Source of the DNA: CALMBW01 sp963779645 | GTDB lineage: Bacteria; Actinomycetota; CADDZG01; WHSQ01 | DNA: 64,000 nucleotides | Assembly: GCA_963779645.1 (NCBI GenBank) | Contig: CAVZYX010000005.1 | Span: forward strand, 372,001-436,000 | Direction: 5' to 3' | Shown here: in pieces, positions 16,368 through 25,075 of the stretch | Numbering within the stretch: the first letter of the stretch is position 1 | Layout of the letters: each line of letters opens with the position of its first letter | Notes under the pieces: generated by a model | What the model was told of the DNA's origin: nothing | Databases searched by the model: none | What the model saw: the letters and a program-made list of their open reading frames with translations, nothing else | Translations under genes and position numbers: made by a program

Positions 16368-17654
16368 ATGTCCCTGCCCCCAGACCATCGCCCGGATGCC
16401 CCTCTTCGCGAGGGGATCCTCGGCTACGTAAAGCGGATCTCGATCGATACTTCGCCGCTGAGGGCGTCGAAGGACTACCGGCGGCTGTGGTTCGGAAGTG
16501 TCGTTTCGTACATGGGCAGCGGACTCACCCAGGTCGCGATCCCCTTCCAGGTTTACGACATCACGGGCTCGCCCGCAGCAGTGGGATTACTGGGACTGGT
16601 GGAACTCTTCCCTCTCTTGGTTCTGTCCATAGTGGGAGGAGCGATCGCCGACGCGGTCGATCGGCGCAAGATGCTGCTGATCACGGAAACCCTCATGGCG
16701 CTCTGCACCCTTGGGCTCGCGTTGAACGCTTCCTTGGCCGAACCCCATCTGTGGTTGATCTACGTGCTCACCGGGGGGCTGACATCGATGTTCGCTCTGG
16801 GGATCCCGGCCTTCCGGTCGCTGACTCCCTTGTTGATAGAGAAAGACCAGCTCGCCGCGGCTTCAGCTCTTTCGGGCGCCTCGCGAACCTTCAGCTCCAT
16901 GGCAGGCCCGGCGGTGGCCGGGGTGCTCATCGGTTCGTTCGGTCTGACCACTACATACCTTCTCGATGCGGGCACATTCGCGGCAACGCTTCTCGCTATC
17001 GCGTTGCTTCGCCCCGTCCCGAGGCAGCCGGAAGCGGACAAGTTCAGTTTCCGCTCCGTCTTGGAGGGACTTCGATTCTTGAAGGGCCGCCCGGTCCTCA
17101 AGGGTTCGTTCATCGTCGACCTCATCGCGATGATCTTCGGAGTACCGGTAGCCCTTTTCCCCGCGGTCGCAGAGGGGTTGGGGGGGCCGGAGGTGCTCGG
17201 CCTTCTCTACGCGGCACCATCAGCGGGCGCGCTCCTTGCGACACTGATCAGCGGTTGGACCTCGAGGGCCGTGCGACACGGAATGATCGTCTACGTTGCT
17301 GTTTGTGGCTGGGGGGCTTCCCTCATCGTGTTCGGTCTGTCGGACACCGTCTGGTTGTCGCTGGTTGCTCTCGCGTTCGCTGGAGGTTCGGACGCCATCA
17401 GCGCGATCTTCCGCAACACGATCCTTCAAACGGCGACGCCGCCTCACATGCTCGGGCGGATGAGTGGTGTGGAGATGGCCGTCGTCACCAGCGGCCCTTC
17501 ACTCGGAGATATCGAAGCTGGCCTGCTTGCCGCCATGACCTCCGTAAGGACATCGATCGTTACCGGAGGGATCGCTGTTCTCGCCGGCGTCGCGGTGATG
17601 GCGGTAGCGCTCCCGGAGTTCGGGCGCTACGACTCTAAAGATCCAACGCCCTAG
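16368..17654 (+). CDS. MFS transporter (EntS-like exporter)
   Basis: 428 residues from the ATG at 16368. An upstream TTG at 16341 adds 9 residues and has no separate site. Twelve hydrophobic segments are present, with the MFS signature loop GGAIADAVDRRKML between helices 2 and 3. The N-terminal RASKDYRRLWFGSVVSYMGSGL and the DAGTFAATLLAI region are typical of the EntS/MFS_3 group of exporters. The start of the protein (residues 1-35) is a hydrophilic cytoplasmic extension. It diverges from the glycosidase-like gene, leaving about 170 bases of shared upstream DNA. Substrate unknown. Confidence 0.85.
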   Translation: MSLPPDHRPDAPLREGILGYVKRISIDTSPLRASKDYRRLWFGSVVSYMGSGLTQVAIPFQVYDITGSPAAVGLLGLVELFPLLVLSIVGGAIADAVDRRKMLLITETLMALCTLGLALNASLAEPHLWLIYVLTGGLTSMFALGIPAFRSLTPLLIEKDQLAAASALSGASRTFSSMAGPAVAGVLIGSFGLTTTYLLDAGTFAATLLAIALLRPVPRQPEADKFSFRSVLEGLRFLKGRPVLKGSFIVDLIAMIFGVPVALFPAVAEGLGGPEVLGLLYAAPSAGALLATLISGWTSRAVRHGMIVYVAVCGWGASLIVFGLSDTVWLSLVALAFAGGSDAISAIFRNTILQTATPPHMLGRMSGVEMAVVTSGPSLGDIEAGLLAAMTSVRTSIVTGGIAVLAGVAVMAVALPEFGRYDSKDPTP

Positions 17655-17662
17655 AGAGAGCG

Positions 17663-17986
17663 TTAGCCGACCGGAACGTTTTCGCGGTCGAGGATCGCGT
17701 AATAAGCGAGGCGAGCGCTCTGGAAAGCGTCTTCAGTGGAGCCGCCACCCCTACGAGCGTTCCAAGCAGCTTCCCTAGCGGCGATCGCTGCATCGGGGGA
17801 GAAGTCGGCTCCCGAGAGTCTCAGGTTAGTGACCCATTCGCGAACGGAGGGGATATCGCGCGCCGAGCGACGGTCATCCGTGCGGGGAACCTGCATCGGT
17901 GTACTGCAACTCGGACAGAGAGAGATGCGAAAACCGGATGTGCGAACGACTGTTCCGCAACTGACGCACGAGATCTCGAACGGCAT
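17663..17986 (-). CDS. Small zinc-ribbon protein
   Basis: 107 residues, no known family. The N-terminus holds CVSCG (residues 7-11) and, after a 15-residue strand pair, CPSC, a CxxC...CxxC zinc ribbon. The rest is helical and charged, with REAAWNARRGGGSTEDAFQSARLAYYAIL. Convergent with the MFS gene, 8 bases between stops. The AI-2E-type gene ends about 75 bases upstream. Function cannot be told from the sequence. Confidence 0.6.
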   Translation of the reverse strand: MPFEISCVSCGTVVRTSGFRISLCPSCSTPMQVPRTDDRRSARDIPSVREWVTNLRLSGADFSPDAAIAAREAAWNARRGGGSTEDAFQSARLAYYAILDRENVPVG

Positions 17987-18061
17987 TGTTCTCCCCCTTG
18001 CCCGGTCTGAAGCTCAGTGGCAAAGGGTACAGGTCGGGCATCCTCCAAGCCAAGCTCGATG

Positions 18062-19246
18062 TCACTTTCTCCAGCGAAACAGGCCCTTCCGCTTAGGACT
18101 TTCCGGCTTCGGCTCGGGAACCTCTTGTCGGGTCAGTTCGTCCTCGAGAACCTCGTGCCGTTGGATGTAGGTGGAGAGGCCGGCCTGCACGATCGCCGCA
18201 GCGGGTAAGGCCAAGAAGGCCCCGATCGCCCCCATCAGGGAGCCTCCCGCGATCGCCGCACCGAACGCCACCGCCGGGTGGAGATTCATCGTCCGGGCAG
18301 TGATCCGGGGGCTGAGTAGGTAGTTCTCGACCTGCTGATAGACCGCGAAATAAATCGCAAGGATGAGAGCCGATGAAGGTCGATCGAGCAGAGCGACGAG
18401 CAAAGGCACCACCGCAGCGATGTAGGTGCCCACCACAGGGATGAACTGAGAAAGGAGGCCTGCCCACAGTGCCAGCGGAACTGCGAATGGAACCTTGAGA
18501 ACGGTCAGGGCTACGAATGTGGAGATTCCGGAGATCAACGCGAGTAACAGCCTCGAATACAGATACCCGCCGGTCTTCTCGATCGCGACGTCCCACGCCC
18601 ACAACACTTCGCGCTGTCGCTCGGGCGGAAGTGTCGAGCAGACAGTTCGTCGGAGACGCGGCCCGTCGGCCACCAAGTAAAACGTGAACAACCCGATGGT
18701 GAACAACTGGAAGATCGCCCCGAGGATCGCGGCCCCCACCCCTAGGAGATTCCCTGCGAGGTTGCGCGCGTAGTCGGCTAGTGAACCGTCTACGCCTCGG
18801 AGCTGGTCGACGATCTTTTCCGAGCTGATCGAGACATCGAACCACCGCTCCGTGTACTTACTGATCGTTGCGAGATAGCCGGGGGCCTCGGTGATCAGAT
18901 CTCTGATCTGCTCGATAACCAATGGGATCATCGATGCCACCATCACGCTGCCGACGATGAACAGTCCGAAAAGAAGAACTCCGGTGGCGACACCACGCCG
19001 CCATCCTCGGTTCGTGAGCCAGTTGACGCCCGGTTCCAAGGCGAACGACAGGAACAGCGAGATAACCAGCCAGACGATGAGGTCCCGGAGTTTCTGGATG
19101 ACGCTCCAGGCGAGAAGCGCGGCCGCAACGAAAAGGATGACGGTGATGATGAGCCGAGGTATCCACGGCGGCATCTGGGATCGACCCGACACCGTGCTAG
19201 CTGGGGCAGGTCGTTCGTCGCTTCGTGGGGCGGGATCGTCTGGCAT
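18062..19246 (-). CDS. AI-2E family (PerM-like) transporter
   Basis: 394 residues. Typical architecture: two N-terminal helices (about 28-75), a helix-rich extracytoplasmic section with LRGVDGSLADYARNLAG, then a C-terminal set of five to six helices with the motif GLLSQFIPVVGTYIAAVVP and the strongly conserved PRITARTMNLHPAVAFGAAIAGG. The C-terminal tail is charged (KRKGLFRWRK). Members export small molecules or act in ion homeostasis, and the substrate here is unknown. TAGTCT lies 9 bases upstream of the ATG, and no Shine-Dalgarno sequence is seen. Confidence 0.88.
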   Translation of the reverse strand: MPDDPAPRSDERPAPASTVSGRSQMPPWIPRLIITVILFVAAALLAWSVIQKLRDLIVWLVISLFLSFALEPGVNWLTNRGWRRGVATGVLLFGLFIVGSVMVASMIPLVIEQIRDLITEAPGYLATISKYTERWFDVSISSEKIVDQLRGVDGSLADYARNLAGNLLGVGAAILGAIFQLFTIGLFTFYLVADGPRLRRTVCSTLPPERQREVLWAWDVAIEKTGGYLYSRLLLALISGISTFVALTVLKVPFAVPLALWAGLLSQFIPVVGTYIAAVVPLLVALLDRPSSALILAIYFAVYQQVENYLLSPRITARTMNLHPAVAFGAAIAGGSLMGAIGAFLALPAAAIVQAGLSTYIQRHEVLEDELTRQEVPEPKPESPKRKGLFRWRK

Positions 19247-19343
19247 GTGGGATTGAGACTATCCCCGAGTTACCGATCTGAGCTGGTTTGGCGCCACCAT
19301 GCATCGTGTTCGTAGGAAGGATCGCGGCTGGCAGACTTGCCGC

Positions 19344-19767
19344 ATGGGGGAACCTCTAGTCACGTACACCGGCGTCGTCTATCCCTGGCAGTGCGATCAG
19401 GTCGGCCACATGAACGTCGCTTTCTACGTCTCGAAGTTTGACGAGGCGACCTGGCAGTTCTTCACCCACATCGGGATGGATGGTTCCTATTTCCGAGACA
19501 AGGTCGGGGGTCATGGGGGCCGTCGAGCAGCACCTGACTTACGCCCGCGAGCTTCAACCCGGTGACTGCCTACGAGTCACGACTCACGTTGTCGAGGTGA
19601 AGCCGAAAGCGATCACCTTCCGACACGAGATGACCGAGGTCACTTCCGGCGACGTCGTATCAGCCTGCACGATCACAGCCGTTCACATCGATACGTCAAC
19701 ACGACGGGCATCTGCCCTGAGAGAAGACGTATCCGCTGCGGCGTCGGGGATGCTGATGTCACCTTGA
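19344..19767 (+). pseudogene. Acyl-CoA thioesterase-like gene with a single-base frameshift
   Basis: A hotdog-fold thioesterase (4-hydroxybenzoyl-CoA thioesterase type) read in two frames. The first part, from ATG 19344, gives TYTGVVYPWQCDQVGHMNVAFYV with the catalytic DxxGHMN region. The second, in the next frame, gives VMGAVEQHLTYARELQPGD and continues to the TGA at 19765-19767. Removing one G from the run of five at 19506-19510 joins them as FRDKVGVMGAVEQHL, the expected family sequence. The break is therefore either a sequencing error or a recent inactivating mutation. CAGACT lies 6 bases before the ATG. The stop overlaps the start of the DinB-like gene. Confidence 0.75.
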
Positions 19768-20255
19768 CCGAGAATCGGGACGTTCGGACACCCGGCGAGA
19801 TGGGCGACGAGAAGACAACTCTGCTGGGATTCGCCAATTACCTACGCGACGCGATGATTCGCAAGGTTGAAGACCTAAGCGAGGAGGACGCTCGGCGCGT
19901 TCTCGTCCCCTCTGGAACCAGTCTTCTCGGCCTGGTGAAGCATCTGACCTTCGTGGAACTCGCGTGGTTCGTCTGGTCATTCGCGGGTGAAGAGGTGGAG
20001 GGCTCTTCGAACGATCAGGAACTCAACCAGTCGGACACCATCGAGAGCATCATCGCGGGATACCAGGAGGCGAACGCTCGAGCGAACACTGTCATCGAGG
20101 CGTGCGCCGACCTCGACCAGAAGGCTGCCCAAGCGTTACGAGAGGAACCGATGACGATGCGCTGGATGCTCGTTCACCTCATCGAGGAGACAGCGCGGCA
20201 CGCCGGACACGCCGACATCATCCGCGAACAGATCGACGGGGTTATCGGTCGCTGA
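19764..20255 (+). CDS. DinB-like / DUF664 family protein
   Basis: 163 residues. A four-helix bundle of the DinB/DUF664 group, many of which are metal-dependent and use thiols such as mycothiol. Typical strings are DEKTTLLGFANYLRDAM, SLLGLVKHLTFVELAWFVW (with the first likely metal-binding His), and MRWMLVHLIEETARHAGHADIIREQIDG (with the further histidines). The TTG start at 19764 overlaps the stop of the thioesterase gene. An ATG at 19800 is a less likely alternative because the family usually has residues before DEKTTLL. Its substrate is unknown. Confidence 0.8.
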   Translation: MTENRDVRTPGEMGDEKTTLLGFANYLRDAMIRKVEDLSEEDARRVLVPSGTSLLGLVKHLTFVELAWFVWSFAGEEVEGSSNDQELNQSDTIESIIAGYQEANARANTVIEACADLDQKAAQALREEPMTMRWMLVHLIEETARHAGHADIIREQIDGVIGR

Positions 20256-20264
20256 GCCGCTCAG

Positions 20265-21236
20265 CTACCAGGCGTACTCCTCGGGAGCTGTCTTGTAGCC
20301 GGGCCAGATCTCGTCTAGCTGCGCGATGTCCTTGTCGGTCAGCTCGATCTCTAGGGCGCGAAGCGCGCCGTCGAGTTGCCCCATGGTCCGGGGGCCGATG
20401 ATCGGGGCCGTGACGGCGGGCTGCTGTAGCAACCAAGCGATGCCGATGTCAGCCGGGTTCTCGCCCTTCTCGTCACAGAAGTCCTCGTAGCGCTGGATCT
20501 GCTCGCGATGCTCCTCGATCGCCTCGCCCGCACGTCCTTTGTAGCGGCGACTCCCGTCCCTGGATTTCTTGAGTGCGCCGGCGAGCATGCCGCCGTGAAG
20601 GGGACTCCAGGGGATCACGCCGATACCGAGATCCTGGCAAGCAGGGAGGACCTCGAGCTCGACATGACGGCGAGCAAGGTTGTAGATCGATTGTTCCGAG
20701 ACGAGTCCCATGAAGTTGCGCTTCTCGGCGACCGACTGCGCTTTCGTGATGTGCCAGGCCGCGAAGTTGCTCGAGCCCGCGTAGAGAACCTTTCCCTGCT
20801 GTCTCAGAACCTCGAACGCTTCCCAGATCTCTTCGAAGGGAGTATTCCGATCGACGTGATGCATCTGGTACAGGTCGATGTAGTCAGTCTGCAGTCGCTT
20901 AAGTGAACCTTCACAAGCGTTGCGGATGTTTCTGGCCGAGAGGAACGTGTCGTTCGGCCAGTCGCTCATCGAGCCGTAGAGCTTGGTAGCGATGACGGTG
21001 CGCTCACGACGCCCGTCGCCCTTGGCGAACCACCTGCCCACGATCTGCTCGGTGATCCCCTCGCCCTTCTTCCAGCCATAGACGTTAGCCGTATCGAAGA
21101 AGTTGATGCCCAACTCGTGGGCGTGATCCATGATCGAGTGCGAGTCTTCTTCGGTCGTCTCGGGGCCGAAGTTCATCGTCCCAAGACACAGCCGCGAAAC
21201 CTCTAGCCCACTACGCCCGAGATGCGTGTACTCCAC
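20265..21236 (-). CDS. Aldo/keto reductase
   Basis: 323 residues, NADPH-dependent (alpha/beta)8 barrel oxidoreductase. The catalytic tetrad can be traced: Asp in FFDTANVYG with Tyr four residues on, Lys in VIATKLYGS, and His in YQMHHVD. The C-terminal NADP-binding segment is APIIGPRTMGQLDGAL. It is closest to the YghZ/Kv-beta-like group by the start MEYTHLGRSGLEVSRLCLGTMNF (only the first part cited as diagnostic). It stands alone, with a structured inverted repeat about 50 bases upstream. Physiological substrate unknown. Confidence 0.9.
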   Translation of the reverse strand: MEYTHLGRSGLEVSRLCLGTMNFGPETTEEDSHSIMDHAHELGINFFDTANVYGWKKGEGITEQIVGRWFAKGDGRRERTVIATKLYGSMSDWPNDTFLSARNIRNACEGSLKRLQTDYIDLYQMHHVDRNTPFEEIWEAFEVLRQQGKVLYAGSSNFAAWHITKAQSVAEKRNFMGLVSEQSIYNLARRHVELEVLPACQDLGIGVIPWSPLHGGMLAGALKKSRDGSRRYKGRAGEAIEEHREQIQRYEDFCDEKGENPADIGIAWLLQQPAVTAPIIGPRTMGQLDGALRALEIELTDKDIAQLDEIWPGYKTAPEEYAW

Positions 21237-21289
21237 GGAGACTCCTCCTTAGTAGACGAAGGCCCCTAGCCTCGCGCCTCCCCGGCGGG

Positions 21290-21336
21290 TTCTTTGCCAG
21301 GTTAGCGACGCTGAGGGTCGTCAAACTGGCAAAGAA
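21290..21336. repeat. Nested inverted repeat upstream of the aldo/keto reductase gene
   Basis: Perfect 11-base arms TTCTTTGCCAG and CTGGCAAAGAA enclose 25 bases that hold a further CGAC/GTCG pair. No T-run follows on either strand, so it is not a standard intrinsic terminator. It lies between the lipoprotein stop and the reductase start, both minus strand, and could be a 5' leader structure of the reductase message or an operator. Confidence 0.5.
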
Positions 21337-21346
21337 GGCGACGAGA

Positions 21347-21793
21347 TCAGGACGCGGAGTACTCCGTGATGACGTAGCAGGCTTCATCGTCGGTCGCGTC
21401 TTTGTTGTAGTCGATGTTGATCCGCGTCGGATGCCCATCCGACGGATCGAACTCGACTTGGAGGACGTCAGCATTGACTTGCTGGGCTTCAACAGCTTCC
21501 TCCAGTAAACCTTCGAGGGTTGGGATGGATTCGCCAAGACCGGACTTGAATAGAGCCTTACCTGACTCGTCGAGACCCTCCGCTTCTGCGACATAGCCAT
21601 TCTGGACAACGATGCGGAACAGGCCGATGAGGCTGCGCTCCCCGCAGGACGACTTGACCTTGAATTCGTAGCTCTCCGGCACGTCCCAATCGTTGCCGGC
21701 GATCTCGGGGGTACCAAGTCCCCCTGAGGACGATGAGTCGCAAGCAGCCAACGCGACGATCGCGAACATGGTCAAAGCCAGCTGCTTCCTCAT
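21347..21793 (-). CDS. Lipoprotein, DUF6174-like
   Basis: 148 residues. The N-terminus is a lipoprotein signal: basic RKQ, hydrophobic stretch, then the lipobox LAAC with the modified Cys at 19, followed by a Ser/Gly linker. The mature part (PESYEFKVKSSCGERSLIGLFRIVVQNGYV, cited in part; and PTRINIDYNKDATDDEACYVITEY) has the strand pattern of DUF6174 proteins, with two Cys that could pair. Attached to the outer face of the cytoplasmic membrane. Function unknown. It is separated by 110 bases from the reductase gene downstream. Confidence 0.7.
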   Translation of the reverse strand: MRKQLALTMFAIVALAACDSSSSGGLGTPEIAGNDWDVPESYEFKVKSSCGERSLIGLFRIVVQNGYVAEAEGLDESGKALFKSGLGESIPTLEGLLEEAVEAQQVNADVLQVEFDPSDGHPTRINIDYNKDATDDEACYVITEYSAS

Positions 21794-21929
21794 CAGTGCC
21801 TCCCAACTAGTCGACTACTCAATGAGACGAGTCGAGGGCAGTAACTTGTTGCCGGCATGGGCGAAGCATCCCTTCTTTGGCGATCTATCCCCGAAAATCG
21901 AAGTTATTCAGCAAAAGAAAGACGAGAGG

Positions 21930-22005
21930 TGGAGCCGGGGAGGGGAATTGAACCCCTGACCTGCTCATTACGAGTGAGCCGCTCTGCCGACTGAGCTACC
22001 CCGGC
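21930..22005 (-). tRNA. tRNA-Thr (anticodon CGT)
   Basis: 76 bases with encoded CCA. Acceptor GCCGGGG pairs with CCCCGGC. The D arm is GCTC/GAGC. The anticodon stem GCTCA/TGAGC encloses the loop CTCGTAA with anticodon CGT, reading ACG. The T arm is AGGGG/CCCCT with TTCAATT. All stems are perfect. It lies alone between the lipoprotein gene and holB. Confidence 0.96.
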
Positions 22006-22066
22006 CTGGTACGGCGGCCAAGATTACGGGATATGGAGTGAGCACTCGTCGGCCGTTGTTTCCGTG

Positions 22067-22100
22067 GCAAGAACGGGGTCTATATGACCCCAGCTCTTGC
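22067..22100 (-). terminator. Hairpin downstream of holB
   Basis: GCAAGA-AC-GGGGTC and GACCCC-AGC-TCTTGC form a long, slightly bulged stem with a five-base TATAT loop just after the holB stop. On the minus strand a GTTTTTGCG tract precedes the stem rather than follows it, so efficiency as an intrinsic terminator is uncertain. It may separate holB from the tRNA-Thr gene. Confidence 0.45.
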
Positions 22101-22112
22101 GCAAAAACGGGG

Positions 22113-23264
22113 TTAGACCCAGACGGTGCCGGCGGTGCGGGGGGCTACTTGTGCAGCGAGATCAACCAGCGCTGCTTCGATCGTGAGTGCCGGGTTGGCG
22201 TTCGAGTCGAAGCACGTTCGAGCAGCCAACAAACGATCGACGGCAGACAACAGGCTTGCGTCGGCGATATCCGTTTCGGACCACTCGGTGAGGGTCGGGA
22301 GCATGTCGAGGTTCGTCACGGCCTCTTCACCGCCCCGTCGCAAGGCAACTACGTCTCGATAGAAAGAAGCCAGCGATCCCAATGCTTCTCCGAGAACCTC
22401 TTCCTCGAGTCGCTTGAGTTCACGTTTGTGCCGTTTCGCCAGAGCGTTGCGAGCACCGGCCGTACCGCGGCCCTCACCCATCGCGTCGGCCAGTTCCTGC
22501 ACCTCGACCTTCTGCGACTGCTCACGTTCGCGCACGGCCTGTTTCGCCATCTCGAGAACCTCGGCTGCGACATCCAAGGCATCGCCGCTCGAGATCAAGC
22601 GAACCGGGATCTGCGTCCACGTCTTCCGACGTGCCATGACGGTGTCGTCTTCGGCCAGATGACGAGCTCGTTCGAAATCACCTTCAGACAAGCGGGCTGC
22701 GAGTAGGGCGACATCACCGTCTGCGCCATCCTCTTCAAGAAGTTCGACGATCCTCGATTCCGATACAGGATCGAGCCGAACGACTCGACATCGGGAACGG
22801 ATCGTTTCGAGAACGTCGTCCTCGGCATCCGATAGCAGGATGAAGACCGTGTCCGGTTGAGGCTCCTCGAGTGTCTTCAGCAATGCGTTCTGGGCAGACT
22901 CGTTCATCCGATCCGCTTCCTCGATCACGAAAACCTTGCGGCGGCCCTCGAATGGAGAGCGAGCGGCTTCTGGGATGACCATCTCTCTGATGACATCGAC
23001 GGGGATGAGCGGACCTTCTGGAACGATGTGATGGACGTCCGGATGCCTTCGTCGAAGAACGCGAGCGCAAGCGCGGCACGTTCCGCAACCCACACCGGGT
23101 TGCTCCAAACAGTTCAACGCAGCGGACATTGCAAGAGCAGCCGACCGCTTACCCGACCCAGCGGGGCCAAGCAGCAGCCATGCGTGGGGTGTTTCTCCGG
23201 ACTTGAATGCTCGAGTGATCCCATCCACAACCCGAGAACTATCGAGCTTGCTCCAAACGTTCAT
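22113..23264 (-). CDS. holB: DNA polymerase III subunit delta-prime
   Basis: 383 residues. Part of the clamp loader that opens the beta clamp onto primed DNA. N-terminal AAA+ domain with GPAGSGKRSAA, a four-Cys zinc module (CLEQPGVGCGTCRACARV), the Walker B-region FVIEEADRMNESAQNALLKTLEEP, and the sensor-1/arginine-finger SRC motif (IRSRCRVV). The P-loop lysine is retained, unlike in E. coli delta-prime. Its ATG overlaps the stop of the MFS-tmk gene by 4 bases, the tmk-holB order that is standard in bacteria. Confidence 0.93.
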   Translation of the reverse strand: MNVWSKLDSSRVVDGITRAFKSGETPHAWLLLGPAGSGKRSAALAMSAALNCLEQPGVGCGTCRACARVLRRRHPDVHHIVPEGPLIPVDVIREMVIPEAARSPFEGRRKVFVIEEADRMNESAQNALLKTLEEPQPDTVFILLSDAEDDVLETIRSRCRVVRLDPVSESRIVELLEEDGADGDVALLAARLSEGDFERARHLAEDDTVMARRKTWTQIPVRLISSGDALDVAAEVLEMAKQAVREREQSQKVEVQELADAMGEGRGTAGARNALAKRHKRELKRLEEEVLGEALGSLASFYRDVVALRRGGEEAVTNLDMLPTLTEWSETDIADASLLSAVDRLLAARTCFDSNANPALTIEAALVDLAAQVAPRTAGTVWV

Positions 23265-25075
23265 CGAACGACAGGCCCTGGGGGGCCGAGAGAAGTCCCG
23301 GGCTCGAGCGGCGAGACAACATGACCGGCTCGCTTGGTGAACGCATCGACTATGTCCTGATGAACCTGATTCGCATCTCGAGACGCATCGAGGACAACGA
23401 AACGAGCCGGGAACCGCCGTGCGAGTTCCAGATAGGCAGTGCTCACTTTGCGGTGGAAGTCATCGTCCTCTAACTCGATGCGATCGCGACCGTCGCCAAC
23501 GCGCTTCAGGCCCTCCTGGGCATCGAGCTTCATGAAGAACACCAGATCCGGCAACAGACCTCCCGTGGCCCACTCGTTCAACCTGTAGATCCTCTCGAGA
23601 CCGAGACCTCGGGCAAGCCCCTGGTAAGCAAGGGACGAATCGAGGAACCGGTCCGACACCACGATCTTGCCGTCATCCAGCGACGGTTTTATGACCTCGG
23701 CCACATGCTGAGCCCTATCTGCGGCATAGAGCAGTGCCTCGGTACGCTCGTCCATGGGGGAACAGTTCGGATCCAAGAGGATCTTGCGGATCTCGTTGCC
23801 GATGCGGGTGCCACCGGGTTCCCGGGTGGGCACGACCTCTTCTCGACGATCTCGAAGCCATTCAACGAACCGATCCATCTGCGTCGTTTTGCCAGCGCCT
23901 TCGCCCCCCTCGAACACAACGAAGAAACCCGTTTCCCTACGCTTGCGTCCGCCGCCCCATCGATCCTTGATCGCCTTCATGGAGTAGAGGCCACCGGAGA
24001 TGACGAAAAGTCCCGCGAACCACAACGTGACACGAGTGCCGGGCAGATCGATGCCCCCGATCTTGTTGTCTCCCACCGCTCCTGCGATGAATGGGAAGAG
24101 CCCAAGCCCTAGAAGCGTGCCGATGCGGATCGCAGTGTATGCAGCTGCGAAGGTGCGCCCGCGCAACTCATCGTCGGTGTTCTCGTGCATCAACGAATAG
24201 CCGTTCGCGTAGGCGGCCCCCCCGAAGAATCCGAGCATGCTCGCCATCGGGATGGCCGATTCGAGGCTGCCCATGCTGGCGAGTCCTATCAGCGAACCAC
24301 CGAGCAATAGCAACGATGCAGAGAACAGAACGTCTTTCTCGACGCGTTTGGTGATCGTTCCGATCGCGAGGAGTCCGATGATCATGCCCGTCGCGAGGAA
24401 TCCGATGACGAACGCGAACCCACGCGGTCCCGCGTTCAGAACGTGTTCAACGAACCCTGGGCCGAGTGAGAAAACACCGCCCGCAGCCGTGAAAGTGAAG
24501 GCGATACCGATGATCCAAGGTCGCACCTTGTCGTGCTCGACGACGAAGCGGATCCCTTCGACCAGATCGCGTTTGATCTGACCCATGTCAAGTCTGCGAC
24601 CGCGGTGCTTCGAAGCGGGGATGTGCAGCGTCCAGATGATGAGGGCCGAGATGACGAACGTCCCCGAATCCAGCCACAGGGCCAACGCTTCCGGATCACC
24701 GCTGATCCCAGACAGTACGTCGACGTGATCCCCCACCCACTCGCCGAGCGTTGCGAGGCCGATGAACACGATCGATGCTAGAGGCCAGGGCCCGTAGACG
24801 GCGAAGAGGTTGAGCGAGTTGGCGTGGGTCAGATGTTTCACGGGAACAACATGCGGTAGAGAGGCGTCCTTGGCGGGCCCCCAGACCAAGGTGAGACTCT
24901 CGAGCAGGATCGAAGCGAAGATCAGATATACGAGGTTCGGGAACAGCGGCAGAGAGAAGATGATGACCGCTCTCCCCGCATCTGCAATCACCATTACGCG
25001 CCGTCGGTCGAAACGATCGGCGATGACGCCGGCGAGTGGCCCAACGATGAATCCCGGGAGCACCCGAGCCGTCAT
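23261..25075 (-). CDS. tmk: MFS transporter fused to thymidylate kinase; N-terminus incomplete
   Basis: 604 residues from the first usable ATG. Residues 1-370 are MFS membrane domain and residues about 383-590 a thymidylate kinase: P-loop GGEGAGKT at 390-397, the DRx motif SDRFLDSSLAYQG, and TREPGGT. The kinase makes dTDP from dTMP. MFS-kinase fusions are known in Actinobacteria, so the fusion is likely real. The frame continues upstream without a stop and encodes a good first MFS helix (KNRDFAKLFVAQLVSSLGDW), but no ATG, GTG or TTG occurs in that frame before topA. An ATG at 25316 in another frame looks like the natural start, so a frameshift near 25240 is suspected. The last codons overlap holB. 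Confidence 0.85.
   Translation of the reverse strand: MTARVLPGFIVGPLAGVIADRFDRRRVMVIADAGRAVIIFSLPLFPNLVYLIFASILLESLTLVWGPAKDASLPHVVPVKHLTHANSLNLFAVYGPWPLASIVFIGLATLGEWVGDHVDVLSGISGDPEALALWLDSGTFVISALIIWTLHIPASKHRGRRLDMGQIKRDLVEGIRFVVEHDKVRPWIIGIAFTFTAAGGVFSLGPGFVEHVLNAGPRGFAFVIGFLATGMIIGLLAIGTITKRVEKDVLFSASLLLLGGSLIGLASMGSLESAIPMASMLGFFGGAAYANGYSLMHENTDDELRGRTFAAAYTAIRIGTLLGLGLFPFIAGAVGDNKIGGIDLPGTRVTLWFAGLFVISGGLYSMKAIKDRWGGGRKRRETGFFVVFEGGEGAGKTTQMDRFVEWLRDRREEVVPTREPGGTRIGNEIRKILLDPNCSPMDERTEALLYAADRAQHVAEVIKPSLDDGKIVVSDRFLDSSLAYQGLARGLGLERIYRLNEWATGGLLPDLVFFMKLDAQEGLKRVGDGRDRIELEDDDFHRKVSTAYLELARRFPARFVVLDASRDANQVHQDIVDAFTKRAGHVVSPLEPGTSLGPPGPVVR

Noticed and set aside
16313..17638. Alternative plus-strand frame of 441 codons over the MFS gene
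   Set aside because: The overlapping frame 16368-17654 has twelve clear membrane helices and MFS motifs, while this one is Arg/Gly-rich without features.
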